From JAXMBN01 sp046349875 (GTDB lineage Bacteria; Planctomycetota; Planctomycetia; Pirellulales; Pirellulaceae): a DNA stretch of 64,000 nt. The position numbers and the translations under genes were made by a program. The stretch lies in contig JAXMBN010000008.1 in assembly GCA_046349875.1 (NCBI GenBank), positions 1 to 64,000 on the forward strand. The letters are read 5' to 3'. Each line of letters begins with the position of its first letter. Within the stretch, counting starts at the first letter, position 1. Below are positions 1 through 8,107 of the stretch, piece by piece. The notes beneath the pieces were generated by a model, which searched no databases, was not told the origin of the DNA, and saw nothing but the letters and a program-made list of their open reading frames with translations.

Positions 1-2547
1 TTGACCATCGATCGAAAGGACGATGTCACCCGATTGCAATTTGCTTCCTTGGCGATCGGCTGGGCCATCGGGAAGGACATCGCGAACTTTCAAGCCTGGC
101 CCTGCAAAAGCCGGATCGAATCGCACGCCGAGATGTGCCGTTGGTTTAAACCAGCCACTCCCTTCGCCAGCTTCGCGTCCACTCAAGGAACTGGGCGTGA
201 ATCCGAGATGGGATCCGTTGAGTTCACCTAGCATGAGTTCCACAACATCGCCAAGCCCACGTTCGTCATGAGCCTCGCCTGCGACGTCTACGTACTTGCG
301 CCGAATGGCTTGCCAGTTATGATTGCCCATGGCTGGGTCGTACCAGATATCGGACATGGCTCGCCAAGCTGCATTGAATCCTTCGCGCAGGCGGCCCGAG
401 CGAGAACGCTCGTGCCGAGCCGAAAATGTATACTCGGTGATTCGTTCGCCTTGTTCCCATTTTGCAGGAACACCGTTTTGAAGGCCCAAAATGCCATTGG
501 CGGATTTGGTCCATCGCGCATTGGAACCGACCGATGGCGACATCAACTTCGGCGTTAGCTTGTCAGGAAACTCCACCGAATACCAACCATTCTTCCCTTC
601 GATCGTGGCAGCAAAGGCTAGTTTCTTGCCATCAGAAGAAAAGAGGAGATTGCGTTCGGATGAGTTGGGAATACTGATGCGATGAAGACGCTCGTGGATG
701 TCTTCGAGATCGATCACGATTCCTTGCTTGGCGATCTCTTCGTCCTCTTTCGCTTTCTTATCGCTCGTCTCCTTGGCCGGTTTGCTTTCACCATCGGAAG
801 CGGCTTCTTTCTTTTCGGTGTTTGCTTTCGGTTCTGCTCGCTTCTTCTTCATCGCTTCGAGCGCTTTTTCAAGCTTGCGATCGCGAGCGGTTTTCTCGTC
901 TTGAGCAACTTGCAGGTAGACGTAATAGAGATCGACTTCGGTATCGATACGCCTTCCGGTAAACGCTAAGAGCTTCCCATCGGGAGAAAATACTGGATTA
1001 CCGTCGTTGTCCGGGTGACGTGAAACATTGGTGGGAGGTTGTTTGCCATCGATGCGAGCCAACCAAATCTCGCTGTTGAAATCGCTATCCTCCAGTGCAT
1101 AAGCTATCCACTGGCTGTCTGGAGCAATGGAGTATTCAATAGCACTGAAGCCTTGCACCAACGTTTTGATCTCTTTACTGGCGACATCCAAACTCGCCAA
1201 TGTTCCTCGTCCACTTTGATAGAGAAGATGCTTGCCATTCGGGGTGAATTGCAGTTCGGATTTCGATTCGCTGGTCTGAGTGACTTGCGTTTCTAGGAAG
1301 GCGGATTGTTGCCACCAAAATTTGTCGCTCTGTTTTGGTTCGACCTTCCAGATTTCCGTGTCGCCGCCAGTAGAACGGGTGAAGTAGAGGGATTTTCCAT
1401 CGGGAGCAAAAAGAGGGTTGCCTTCGCTTCCATCTGTTTTCGTGACTTGGATTGGTTCGCGTAGTTCGGTGTCCATCACCCAGAGGTCGCCGCCAGCGAT
1501 GAATGCCATTTCGAGACCGTCGTCGGTGAATGCAACTTGATCGGCTTTGGAGTGGGTAAGACGCATCGTGTCGTCCGGTAACTCGACATCGGCTGCTACG
1601 GTGATTTCCAGCTTTTTGGGTGCAGCTTTGTCGGAGGTATCCAATGCATACAGATCGAAGAGATGTCGAAAGACGATCCTGTCTCCATTGCGTGAAATCG
1701 AGGGAAAGACGACCGAATCTTGTTCGAATTCGACCATCGATCGTTGCTTGGCCTTCTTGTCTTTCTTGCCGAAGCGATATCGCCAAAGATCGAATCCGTT
1801 CCAATCGCCTTTGGTGAAATAGAATCCTTTGCTGTCAGGCATCCAAAGAGGCCAGCGACAATCAAACCCTTCATGCAACAGTTCTTTCGTCTCATGCGTC
1901 TTCAGATCGAGTTGCCAAACTTGGGCAGCGCGTTCACCCTTGTAACCCTTGCGCCACCAACGCTCACCTTCGCGCACAAACAAAATGCTTGAACCGTCGG
2001 GCGACAGCGAAGCTTCGGCCGCCGCATCATCCATCAGAACTTTTTCCGCTTCTCGTTTGGTGAGCGAAACTCGGAGGAGGCGTTGGGCTGACTTCCAATA
2101 ATGATCGCGTTGCCCGATAGCCAACACGCTTTCGCCATCGGGAAACCAATCGACCAATTCATAGCCTTCACTATGAAATGTCTTCTGATCGGGACTGCCA
2201 CCTTCCAAAGGCATGACATAGATTTGAGAGGATCCGCTTCGATTGCTCACAAAGGCAATGCGTTTGCCATCGGGTGAGAACTTGGGATGGCTGTCATCGC
2301 TGGGATGGTGAGTCAATCGCTTGGCCTCGCCTCCTTCGCTGGAGACGGTCCATATTTCATTGGCCCAAGTAAAGGCGATCTGCTTGCCATCGGGTGAGAG
2401 CGATGGCTGTTCGACCATTCGAATGGTGCGTGGTTCTTTGGCATGCGTCTTTGGTAGCGTGAAACTCATCGCAGTGAACGCGACGAACGCTCCAGAAACA
2501 GCACGAACACCCATGGATACCAGCCGACAGTTTGTAGAGTTTGACAT
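1..2547 (-). CDS. Tricorn-like S41 protease, N-terminal 849 codons (runs off window edge)
   Basis: The frame is open from an ATG at 2547 to base 1 with no stop, so the 3' end lies outside the window. After a hydrophobic, signal-like N-terminus (about residues 14-35) come many TolB/PD40 propeller motifs of the form SPDGKxIAF (SPDGKQIAF, SPDGKRIAF, SPDGSSILF, APDGKSLYF, SPDGKLLAF, SSDGKKLAF). A Lys/Glu-rich low-complexity insert lies at about 545-600. The last part resembles the tricorn core helical domain (WYDPAMGNHNW) and the start of a PDZ domain (SGDIVLSIDG) at the window edge. The family degrades peptides with a C-terminal S41 serine protease domain, which should lie beyond base 1 and cannot be seen. 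The signal sequence suggests a periplasmic location. A second in-frame ATG at 2514 is possible. Family assignment is strong; the substrate is unknown. Confidence 0.88.
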   Translation of the reverse strand, partial: MSNSTNCRLVSMGVRAVSGAFVAFTAMSFTLPKTHAKEPRTIRMVEQPSLSPDGKQIAFTWANEIWTVSSEGGEAKRLTHHPSDDSHPKFSPDGKRIAFVSNRSGSSQIYVMPLEGGSPDQKTFHSEGYELVDWFPDGESVLAIGQRDHYWKSAQRLLRVSLTKREAEKVLMDDAAAEASLSPDGSSILFVREGERWWRKGYKGERAAQVWQLDLKTHETKELLHEGFDCRWPLWMPDSKGFYFTKGDWNGFDLWRYRFGKKDKKAKQRSMVEFEQDSVVFPSISRNGDRIVFRHLFDLYALDTSDKAAPKKLEITVAADVELPDDTMRLTHSKADQVAFTDDGLEMAFIAGGDLWVMDTELREPIQVTKTDGSEGNPLFAPDGKSLYFTRSTGGDTEIWKVEPKQSDKFWWQQSAFLETQVTQTSESKSELQFTPNGKHLLYQSGRGTLASLDVASKEIKTLVQGFSAIEYSIAPDSQWIAYALEDSDFNSEIWLARIDGKQPPTNVSRHPDNDGNPVFSPDGKLLAFTGRRIDTEVDLYYVYLQVAQDEKTARDRKLEKALEAMKKKRAEPKANTEKKEAASDGESKPAKETSDKKAKEDEEIAKQGIVIDLEDIHERLHRISIPNSSERNLLFSSDGKKLAFAATIEGKNGWYSVEFPDKLTPKLMSPSVGSNARWTKSANGILGLQNGVPAKWEQGERITEYTFSARHERSRSGRLREGFNAAWRAMSDIWYDPAMGNHNWQAIRRKYVDVAGEAHDERGLGDVVELMLGELNGSHLGFTPSSLSGREAGEGSGWFKPTAHLGVRFDPAFAGPGLKVRDVLPDGPADRQGSKLQSGDIVLSIDGQ

Positions 2548-2694
2548 CGTGAACAATCAATCGCAATAAGGAAGGTTACGAAGCATCCATGGCAACCGAA
2601 GGCTCGCTGGAGCTACACGGTGAGAGGCCAAGGGGAGTCAGTGCGAGGGGATGACGGATGGGGAGGAGCATCGCCGTCATTGGAGACAGCGACT

Positions 2695-3372
2695 CTAGTT
2701 TGGTTGGCCAAAGTCGGACTTGCAAGGTGCGTCTGGTGCTGGTTTTTGCAAACACAAACGAAAACCATGAGCGACATTGCCATTCATGGTTTGAAAGGTC
2801 ACATCGGTCGCTGAGATCCAATCCAAGCCAGCGGTCAGTTGGTCCAGATGCTCGCGGTTGTGATGCCTCAACCAGGCCCCCTCGGGGATGCGAAAAACGC
2901 CATACTCCCACCCTGATGCTAAGCCCTCTTCGTACCGTTTTCGATGTCGTTCATCGTCTTGGATCCAAAGATCGGTAATCCAGCAGTAGCCACCAGGTTT
3001 GAGAACACGATGGACCTAATGTAGCAGATCGTGTTGGTCCGTCGTCTTCGGAATGCAAGTCAGTACCGCATTGAGCAAACAAGCATCGATACTCGACGAT
3101 TCCACGGGGTAGGGAAGGGTGTCGTGATAGACGAGATCCAGGGCTTGGTTCGTGCGAAGCCCTCGTTCGATCATCGCGCGAGAAGGATCGATACCTCGAA
3201 CTTTGAGGTATCCGTGGTCTGACAAGGCCTGGACCATCCGCCCATATCCACATCCAATATCGAGTATGGATGCGGATTGGGAAACGTAGGTTTTGAATTC
3301 AAGCCAATCGAGTTCGTGGGTAAACTGTTTTTCAGAGGCAACGCGATCCCAGTACTCGGCTTGTGTTTCCAT
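2695..3372 (-). pseudogene. Class I SAM methyltransferase interrupted by an in-frame TAG
   Basis: Starts at ATG 3372 behind an AAGGA-type ribosome site. Residues 1-118 hold the SAM-binding motif ILDIGCGYGRM and the acidic motif GIDPSRAM. Codon 119 is TAG (3016-3018). The same frame then continues with VHRVLKPGGYCWITDLW, the conserved post-motif III segment of UbiE/Methyltransf_11 proteins, and runs to a second TAG at 2695-2697. The full reading would be 225 residues, the normal size. In the family the position before VHRVLKPGG is often Glu, so GAG to TAG is a plausible single change. It may be a true nonsense mutation or a sequence error. The substrate cannot be told. Confidence 0.8.
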
Positions 3373-3392
3373 AGATCCTTGACTTGATTAGT

Positions 3393-4115
3393 TTAGGTTC
3401 CGACGGTTGCGCCGACGGTGACAGCGATCACGACCATGATCGCTAGACCGACAACTAGAAGAACAACGATCATAAATGCCAAAAGCAAATTGAGGAATCC
3501 CATCCAGGCGGATGAAAAACCTTGCACTTCGGCAACCGTGTTGCAATAAGTGAAGATGCCCCAGATAGCGACAATGACTTCCGCGACACCCAACATACCA
3601 AATGCCATTGCGATCCCCATGTTCTCGTCGAGTATGGGAGTATCGGTCGAGAAGACTTCGTTGCCAATCAATGCAATCTGAGGAACGAGGAGTAGCAAGG
3701 TCATTACACCGGGAACCGCCGCCCATGCCATCGCTGCGCGAAGTTCGGTCGACGTGGCTTGACCGCCGAGCATGCGTCCCACCAATCCGATGACGAAAGC
3801 ACCGATATACAAGCTGAGGAACCCTGCGATGGGGCCAGCAACCAGTGCCATTCCCACGATGGATGCCAGAGGTAAGTTATCTCCGATGCTGCGAAAGGAA
3901 GCGTTATCGAAGACCTGTGTGATTCCCGATAGAGCCGACATTAGCAAGACGTGCTTGGTAGGAGATTCGAGGCAAATCCTGCGGATGGTTCGCCGTGGTG
4001 CAAGCCATATCGATAGCCAAGGATTGAATGGTCCTTGATCCGAAGGAGGAGCCTCAATCACTTCGGAAGTGACTTGGTAAGGATTGAGTAGAGGTGGTTG
4101 TTCTTGCGATTCCAT
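3393..4115 (-). CDS. YIP1-family integral membrane protein
   Basis: 240 residues. A soluble N-terminus of about 55 residues (Pro/Glu-rich, with PFNPWLSIWLAPRRTIRRI) precedes five hydrophobic segments at about 55-70, 85-115, 125-150, 165-190 and 205-238. The PW..I...PR.T.R.I start and the glycine-rich helices match the bacterial YIP1 domain family, whose function in bacteria is unknown. It lies 20 bases upstream of the broken methyltransferase and downstream of mprF on the same strand, so they may be co-transcribed. Family call from the overall pattern. Confidence 0.7.
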   Translation of the reverse strand: MESQEQPPLLNPYQVTSEVIEAPPSDQGPFNPWLSIWLAPRRTIRRICLESPTKHVLLMSALSGITQVFDNASFRSIGDNLPLASIVGMALVAGPIAGFLSLYIGAFVIGLVGRMLGGQATSTELRAAMAWAAVPGVMTLLLLVPQIALIGNEVFSTDTPILDENMGIAMAFGMLGVAEVIVAIWGIFTYCNTVAEVQGFSSAWMGFLNLLLAFMIVVLLVVGLAIMVVIAVTVGATVGT

Positions 4116-4251
4116 TCGTATGCCATCGATAAAGTGATCGAAAAGACGAGATCGAAAGATGGCTCATGTTAGGGGATCGCTGAATCAAAGGCAATTGGAT
4201 CGAAAAAGGATTGGATCGCAATCTCAGTTGCCATGCCGAAGCGATCAACTG

Positions 4252-6804
4252 CTAGGAGCGGCGGAGCAAACGAAGAAACCCACCGGATATCAATGTCGTC
4301 ACTTGCGTAAGGATAACAGGGAGCACCATTCCGCCTGGTGAGGCGAGATATTTGGGAGTCCATTGGGGATCGAATTTGTCTTTGTACTGCCTCAATCCGC
4401 GGAAGTTGTAGAAACGCTCACCGTGAGCGTAGACCAATGCTGCGATACGATTCCAAAAAGGGCCAAAAGGACGCTGTTCGACTCCCGATAGAGGAGCCAT
4501 CCCCAAGCTGAAATGATCATATTCTTGCGTCTTACCCCAGAGCATCAATTCGACCAAAAGAAATTCCATGCATCCTTTGGGCGCATCGGCGCGGGTTCGC
4601 ATGAGGTCCATCGATAACTCCGCCTTCGATTGCGTTACCCAAAGGTTGGCAAAGGCAACGATGCGATCTCGGACGCGAACGATGGCGATGGGGCAACGGG
4701 CAAGATAGTCTTCCGAAAAGAAGCCCAGGGAAAAGCCTTTTTCAGCCGCGTGTTTACGCGACAACCATTCATCGGAGATTTCTCGCAGCTCACCTTGGAT
4801 CTGTTGACCTTGATCGGGACGAAGTACTTCAAAGGTACAATCTTGTTCTTGGCATTGTCGCCATGTTTTGCGAAGGCTCTTCCGCGATCGGCCCTCTAAA
4901 TCAAAGTCTTTGAGTGGTACGGTTGCTTCTTCGCCCAACTTGATCACCGTCAAACCCATCTCCACATACAATGGCAGATTATTGGGGTCGACTTGATAGA
5001 AGACTGGCCAACTCCCTTGTGCCTGGCAAAGTTCGCGAAAGTTCCATACTAATTCGCGACAACTGGTTTCCTCACCCACCGCGTCTCCCATCGTAACCCA
5101 ACTCTTCCCTTCGATCCCATACATCAGAAATGCTTGATGGTTGGGGTGAATCATGAAGTGCTTGTCACCGAGCAACGCGAGGTTCGAGCTGGCTTGGGCT
5201 GAAGCTTGAACCAGCCTTTCAATGATCTGCCATTCGTCTTGAGTGGTCGGGCCAGGTGGAGAAGGGCGAGTCGTCAGAAGACGATTCGATGCGATCGCAA
5301 GTAGGACAAGCACCGCTGAGGCCAAGGCGCGAAGTGAACGAGGTGCTTGGGCCTCCAATGCAAATTGCCACCACATTTCGTGCGAGTATTCCACATGCTT
5401 GAATGCAAAAAGCATGAGCCATCCCATGCACGCAAAGACGATTCCGATGGCTACAAACCAAGGTAAAGTAAGACGCTCAGTGACCAAAACACTGCGCCGA
5501 TAGAAGTGTTCGCGGCAAGGAATGAACGCGAGAAGGATGAAGGACAGAATCAAAGCCTCTTCGTAGTCTCCACCTTTCAAGAGCGATGAGACGATGCCGA
5601 ACGATAGAAGCAAGATGCCCAAGTAATAGGCTGTTTCAACGCGGCGCTGCAAGCTTCGCGCAAGGACGAGCAGCAATAGTCCGACAATGCTTCCAATCCA
5701 ATGGGACACTTCGATGACTGGCACAGGGAGGAAGTTCTGAATCCAGCGAAGTCGTTCGGAATCGGAAGGCGTGGCGCCCGAGGCCAACAAGATAAAGCCA
5801 CCAGCGAACGTGGATAGGGATAAGAATCTTGGGGCAAGAACCTTTGTCCATCGTCCCAGGATGTTTGCAATCTTGCCGAGATGTTTGCGGTGAAGCAAGA
5901 TCTCGTTGAAGGCCAATACCGTTAACCCAAGCATCAAAGGAAGGAGATAGTAGATGACGCGATATACGAGCATGCCACCGAGTACATCTTGTGGTTCGGG
6001 TGGTGCGAGAAGGACGATCATGAGCAATTCAAAAATACCAACACCGCCAGGCACGTGCGAAAGTATGGCCGCAACCAATGCCAAGAGGTAGATGCCAAGG
6101 AACGTCACGAAATTGATGTGCAAGGATTCGGGCATGAGCAGAAAGAGAATCCAGCCAGCAATCGTAAGATCGATACCTGCCACTAGGAGCTGAAGCAACG
6201 AGAGCTTGGTGTTGGGGAGTTCGATTTCCCATCCTCGAATTCGCAATGGCTTCTTGGCTGTCATGCAGAGAAACAGATAAATCAGCGTGATGCCAAAGAG
6301 TATGATGCCCAAGGGGACCGTCGTATGGACGGGTAGATGGAGTTGCTCAGGGATGACCAACGGATGGACGATAAATAGAAAGCCCGATAACCCAAACAAG
6401 CCGATCCAAAAGGTTAGGCTCATTACAAACAATAGCTTGACGATGTCGACAGCTGAGAACCCCCAGGCCGAATAGAGACGCAAACGCACCGAGGATCCAC
6501 CGAGAAGCGTGCCAAAGTTATTGGCCACGGCAAACCCAAGGACCGATACGAGCATGATCTTGGGGAATGCGAGCTTGCGTTTTACATAAAAAATGCCGAG
6601 ACCATCGTAGGCAATCAGCACTCCATAACTTACTACCGTAAGCAAGAAGGCCCCTAGGAGTCGGACCCGTGGGATCTTCGCAATGCTCTGCTGAATATCA
6701 GACCAGTGGTACTGCTGAAGTTCTCGTTCTAGCAACCACAGAGCCGCAATGAAGAGGAAGAGAATTGCCAGCGGTGCCAGGGTCTTTCGGAAGCGTTCAG
6801 TCAT
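4252..6804 (-). CDS. mprF: MprF: phosphatidylglycerol lysyltransferase/flippase
   Basis: 850 residues. The N-terminal 500 residues hold about 14 membrane helices of the flippase (GLGIFYV, NNFGTLLGGSSVRLRLY, LSHVPGGVGIFELL are typical). The C-terminal 330 residues are the cytoplasmic DUF2156 aminoacyl-transferase domain, with RKSLRKTWRQC, MEFLLVELMLWGK and the family's closing motif FYNFRGLRQYKDKFDPQW. The family transfers lysine or alanine from aminoacyl-tRNA to phosphatidylglycerol and flips the product, lowering the negative charge of the membrane. The amino acid used cannot be predicted. ATG 6804 is preferred to an in-frame TTG at 6816. Length is that of full two-domain MprF. Confidence 0.92.
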   Translation of the reverse strand: MTERFRKTLAPLAILFLFIAALWLLERELQQYHWSDIQQSIAKIPRVRLLGAFLLTVVSYGVLIAYDGLGIFYVKRKLAFPKIMLVSVLGFAVANNFGTLLGGSSVRLRLYSAWGFSAVDIVKLLFVMSLTFWIGLFGLSGFLFIVHPLVIPEQLHLPVHTTVPLGIILFGITLIYLFLCMTAKKPLRIRGWEIELPNTKLSLLQLLVAGIDLTIAGWILFLLMPESLHINFVTFLGIYLLALVAAILSHVPGGVGIFELLMIVLLAPPEPQDVLGGMLVYRVIYYLLPLMLGLTVLAFNEILLHRKHLGKIANILGRWTKVLAPRFLSLSTFAGGFILLASGATPSDSERLRWIQNFLPVPVIEVSHWIGSIVGLLLLVLARSLQRRVETAYYLGILLLSFGIVSSLLKGGDYEEALILSFILLAFIPCREHFYRRSVLVTERLTLPWFVAIGIVFACMGWLMLFAFKHVEYSHEMWWQFALEAQAPRSLRALASAVLVLLAIASNRLLTTRPSPPGPTTQDEWQIIERLVQASAQASSNLALLGDKHFMIHPNHQAFLMYGIEGKSWVTMGDAVGEETSCRELVWNFRELCQAQGSWPVFYQVDPNNLPLYVEMGLTVIKLGEEATVPLKDFDLEGRSRKSLRKTWRQCQEQDCTFEVLRPDQGQQIQGELREISDEWLSRKHAAEKGFSLGFFSEDYLARCPIAIVRVRDRIVAFANLWVTQSKAELSMDLMRTRADAPKGCMEFLLVELMLWGKTQEYDHFSLGMAPLSGVEQRPFGPFWNRIAALVYAHGERFYNFRGLRQYKDKFDPQWTPKYLASPGGMVLPVILTQVTTLISGGFLRLLRRS

Positions 6805-6949
6805 GGCACCATCCAATGTCCCAAGTCACGGAACGGGTGCCACGATTGTCGAGCATCTTGGCCAATCGATGTTGGGTAGCGATCGGTGCCCACGATGGAA
6901 TTGGATGCGCACCGGAATGCAATTGGAGTCCGGTCATCTCTTTGTTTGC

Positions 6950-7744
6950 TTAAAACGTGTGACCTTTTTTCGGTCCATGTTCGGTTTGAGTCAGAATCTC
7001 AGGACCTTCTTCGGTCATCAGGATTGAATGTTCGAATTGTGCGGAAAGACCACCATCGCGAGTTCGTACTGTCCACGTATCTGCATCTACTTTCGCGAAC
7101 CGAGACTTTTCGTTGATCATCGGTTCGACGGTAAAGCAAATGCCAGGTAGCAAGCGTTCGGTTCGAGACTTGCGGTCAGCGACGTGAGGAATGTTCGGGT
7201 ATTGATGAAAGCGTTTGCCCAAACCATGGCCCACATATTCTTTGACCACGGAAAAACCACGTTCATGCGCCAACGCCACAACTGCGTCCCCAATGACGCT
7301 CACCGGGCATCCTGGTGAAAGAGCATCGATAGCGGCATACAAACAATCGAACGCGCACTGCGTGACTGCTCGAGCCACATCCGAAACCTGTCCGACCAAA
7401 AAAGTTTCCGACTGATCGCCATGCCAGCCATCGACGATGGTGGTGATATCGACGTTGATGATATCCCCTTCCCTCAATGCGACATCTCCAGGTATGCCGT
7501 GGCAAATGACGTCATTGATGCTCGTGCAGCAACTTTTGGGAAAGCCGTGATAACCCAAGGTCGCAGGAGTGTGTCCTGATTGAATCGTGAAGTCGTGCGC
7601 CAAGCGATCGATTTCGCCGGTCGTGATTCCAGGTTGGATGTAACCCCTCAAGTAGTCCATCAACTTGGCGTTGAATCGGCCAGCTTCTCGCATGGCTTCG
7701 CGTTGAACATGACCAAGTTGCAGCTTTCGGTTGTTTTGGAGCAT
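6950..7744 (-). CDS. map: Methionine aminopeptidase, type I
   Basis: 264 residues from ATG 7744 (start MLQNNRKL, followed by the usual QREAMREAGRFNA helix). It removes the initiator methionine from new proteins in the cytoplasm. The five metal ligands are visible: two Asp in NVDITTIVDGWHGDQSETF, His in EYVGHGLG, Glu in FTVEPMI and Glu in FEHSILMTEEG. The substrate-loop His is in LGYHGFP. An in-frame TTG at 7783 behind a GAGGA would add 13 residues and cannot be excluded. It lies upstream of mprF with a 145-base gap and is divergent from leuS. Confidence 0.94.
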   Translation of the reverse strand: MLQNNRKLQLGHVQREAMREAGRFNAKLMDYLRGYIQPGITTGEIDRLAHDFTIQSGHTPATLGYHGFPKSCCTSINDVICHGIPGDVALREGDIINVDITTIVDGWHGDQSETFLVGQVSDVARAVTQCAFDCLYAAIDALSPGCPVSVIGDAVVALAHERGFSVVKEYVGHGLGKRFHQYPNIPHVADRKSRTERLLPGICFTVEPMINEKSRFAKVDADTWTVRTRDGGLSAQFEHSILMTEEGPEILTQTEHGPKKGHTF

Positions 7745-8107
7745 AAGAAACAGGAGTCCATCAAGTGCACGAAAAGAATCCAACTTCTGGATTCCTCAGA
7801 GTTTAGCTTCGAAGGAAGTTGGGCAACAGACGCATTATCCGGTTTGCTCGAATTGCCAACCTATCCTAAAATCATCGCCTCGCTGGTTGGGGAAACTTCG
7901 GCCGGTTAAAAAGGATGCGAATTTGCCGAATTTAGGGGCTGCCGAGCCCTTTCCGAGGCTCGGCCATCCTGCCAAAAACCGATGGCCACAAGGTGGCCGC
8001 GAATGCATTCCATGGGGAAATGCGACATTTCGTACCTTTGCCCTAGGCGCCGTTTTCGGCTCTATCCCGTTTAGAACGTTTTTTGCATTGGAACATTGGG
8101 ACCATTC
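7745..8107. other. Divergent map/leuS intergenic region with two hairpins
   Basis: No gene is seen in these 363 bases. Two strong hairpins stand upstream of leuS: GCCGAGCC at 7941-7948 pairs with GGCTCGGC at 7957-7964, and GGCCAC at 7984-7989 pairs with GTGGCC at 7993-7998. Neither is followed by a T-run, so they are not classical terminators. They could be leader structure of leuS transcripts. No T-box consensus was recognised. Confidence 0.5.

Noticed and set aside
1175..1804. Minus-strand frame of 209 codons
   Set aside because: Out of frame with the tricorn-like gene, which is open over the same bases and has clear propeller motifs.
2695..3372. Alternative genetic code (TAG read as amino acid)
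   Set aside because: TAG ends other genes normally here (for example the leuS stop at 10945-10947), so one internal TAG is better explained as a mutation or error.
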